Source: Zelonia costaricensis
Taxonomy: Eukaryota > Euglenozoa > Kinetoplastea > Trypanosomatida > Trypanosomatidae
Length of the DNA: 14,093 nucleotides
Direction: 5' to 3'
NCBI GenBank assembly: GCA_030849075.1
Contig: JASAOO010002932.1
Location: forward strand, 1-14,093
The notes under the pieces are model-generated. The model did not search any database and was not told where the DNA came from. It saw only the letters and a list, made by a program, of their open reading frames with translations. The translations under genes and the position numbers were made by a program. How positions within the stretch are numbered: the first letter of the stretch is position 1; each line of letters opens with the position of its first letter. This document shows positions 13,810 through 14,093 of the stretch, in pieces.

Positions 13810-14093
13810 CGGGGGAGGGGGGACGCGTGGAAAGCCGGATCGCGTGCCGATGTAGGAGAGGTGTGTGTGGATTGTGGAGTTGCTGTTGGAGGGGGGACGT
13901 AGTGGGCCGCGTTGTTTGTGTGAGAGTGAGAGACAGGGAGCGACGCAAGGAGATAACACGGTGAAGCACCGAGGGTGGAGGGGTGGGGGGTGGGGGCACG
14001 TGAACCGCAGGAGACGGCCGCGGGGGGGGGGGGAAGGGGGGGGGGTGCACGCAGTGTCGACATACGAGCAGCCGCTGGTGCACCGTTGCGCAG
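13810..14093 (-). other. 5' leader and upstream region of the asparaginase gene
   Basis: Holds the splice acceptor at 13883-13944 and G-rich plus-strand runs near 13978-13996 and 14020-14045 (C runs on the transcribed RNA). The upstream neighbour gene is not within the window. Confidence 0.65.
13883..13944 (-). promoter_or_regulatory. predicted spliced-leader acceptor for the asparaginase gene
   Basis: On the minus strand a pyrimidine-rich stretch (TCGCTCCCTGTCTCTCACTC, then further C/T-rich sequence ending CCCCCCTCCAACAG) runs into the first AG, complement of plus 13883-13884. The resulting 5' UTR would be 73 nt with no upstream ATG, making the ATG at 13809 the first in the mRNA. Inference from the known trans-splicing rule of trypanosomatids. 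Confidence 0.6.

Noticed and set aside
12967..13902. Plus-strand 311-codon open frame opposite the asparaginase gene
   Set aside because: Antisense shadow of a certain gene; composition is biased to Arg/Val/His and no family features are visible.
13810..13959. 50-residue upstream extension of the asparaginase
   Set aside because: It would start at GTG and lies partly upstream of the predicted splice acceptor.
1..14093. Retroposon remnants of the SIDER type in the spacers
   Set aside because: Such elements are common in Leishmania 3' UTRs, but I saw no signature I could identify with confidence; a profile search of the spacers would decide.

Overview
The window looks like nuclear DNA from a trypanosomatid of the Leishmania group (Leishmania or a close relative). 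The evidence is: intron-free, G/C-ending-codon genes all on one strand; gene spacing of about 0.8-1.1 kb filled with CA/GT microsatellites and long G/C homopolymers; a pyrimidine tract followed by a first AG (minus strand) shortly before each start codon, as expected for spliced-leader trans-splicing; and no bacterial promoters, ribosome binding sites or terminators. The species cannot be fixed from sequence alone.

Layout, read in the direction of transcription (minus strand, high to low coordinate): a type I (cytoplasmic-type) L-asparaginase (13809-12520); a divergent WD40/beta-propeller-like protein (11708-9570); a long protein with PPR-like helical repeats and a probable mitochondrial presequence (8793-6697); a 140-residue protein with two hydrophobic segments (5586-5164); and an uncharacterised 280-residue protein (4154-3312). 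Then come about 3.3 kb (1-3311) with no credible gene: low-complexity G-rich and CA-rich DNA plus one T-rich block (about 520-685) of opposite strand character.

The genes look like members of one polycistronic transcription unit. In trypanosomatids such neighbours are usually unrelated in function, and nothing here argues for a shared pathway: the products point to amino-acid metabolism (asparaginase), mitochondrial RNA or ribosome biology (PPR), a protein scaffold (WD40), a membrane protein and an unknown. Expression is expected to be set after transcription through the UTRs.

No mobile element, CRISPR array, tRNA or rRNA was recognised, and no convincing new multi-gene system is visible. 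The most useful leads are the C-terminal Gly-Arg-Leu of the asparaginase (a possible glycosomal signal), the two-segment membrane protein, the gene-free left third, and an exact 77-bp tandem duplication abutting an N, which is probably an assembly error.
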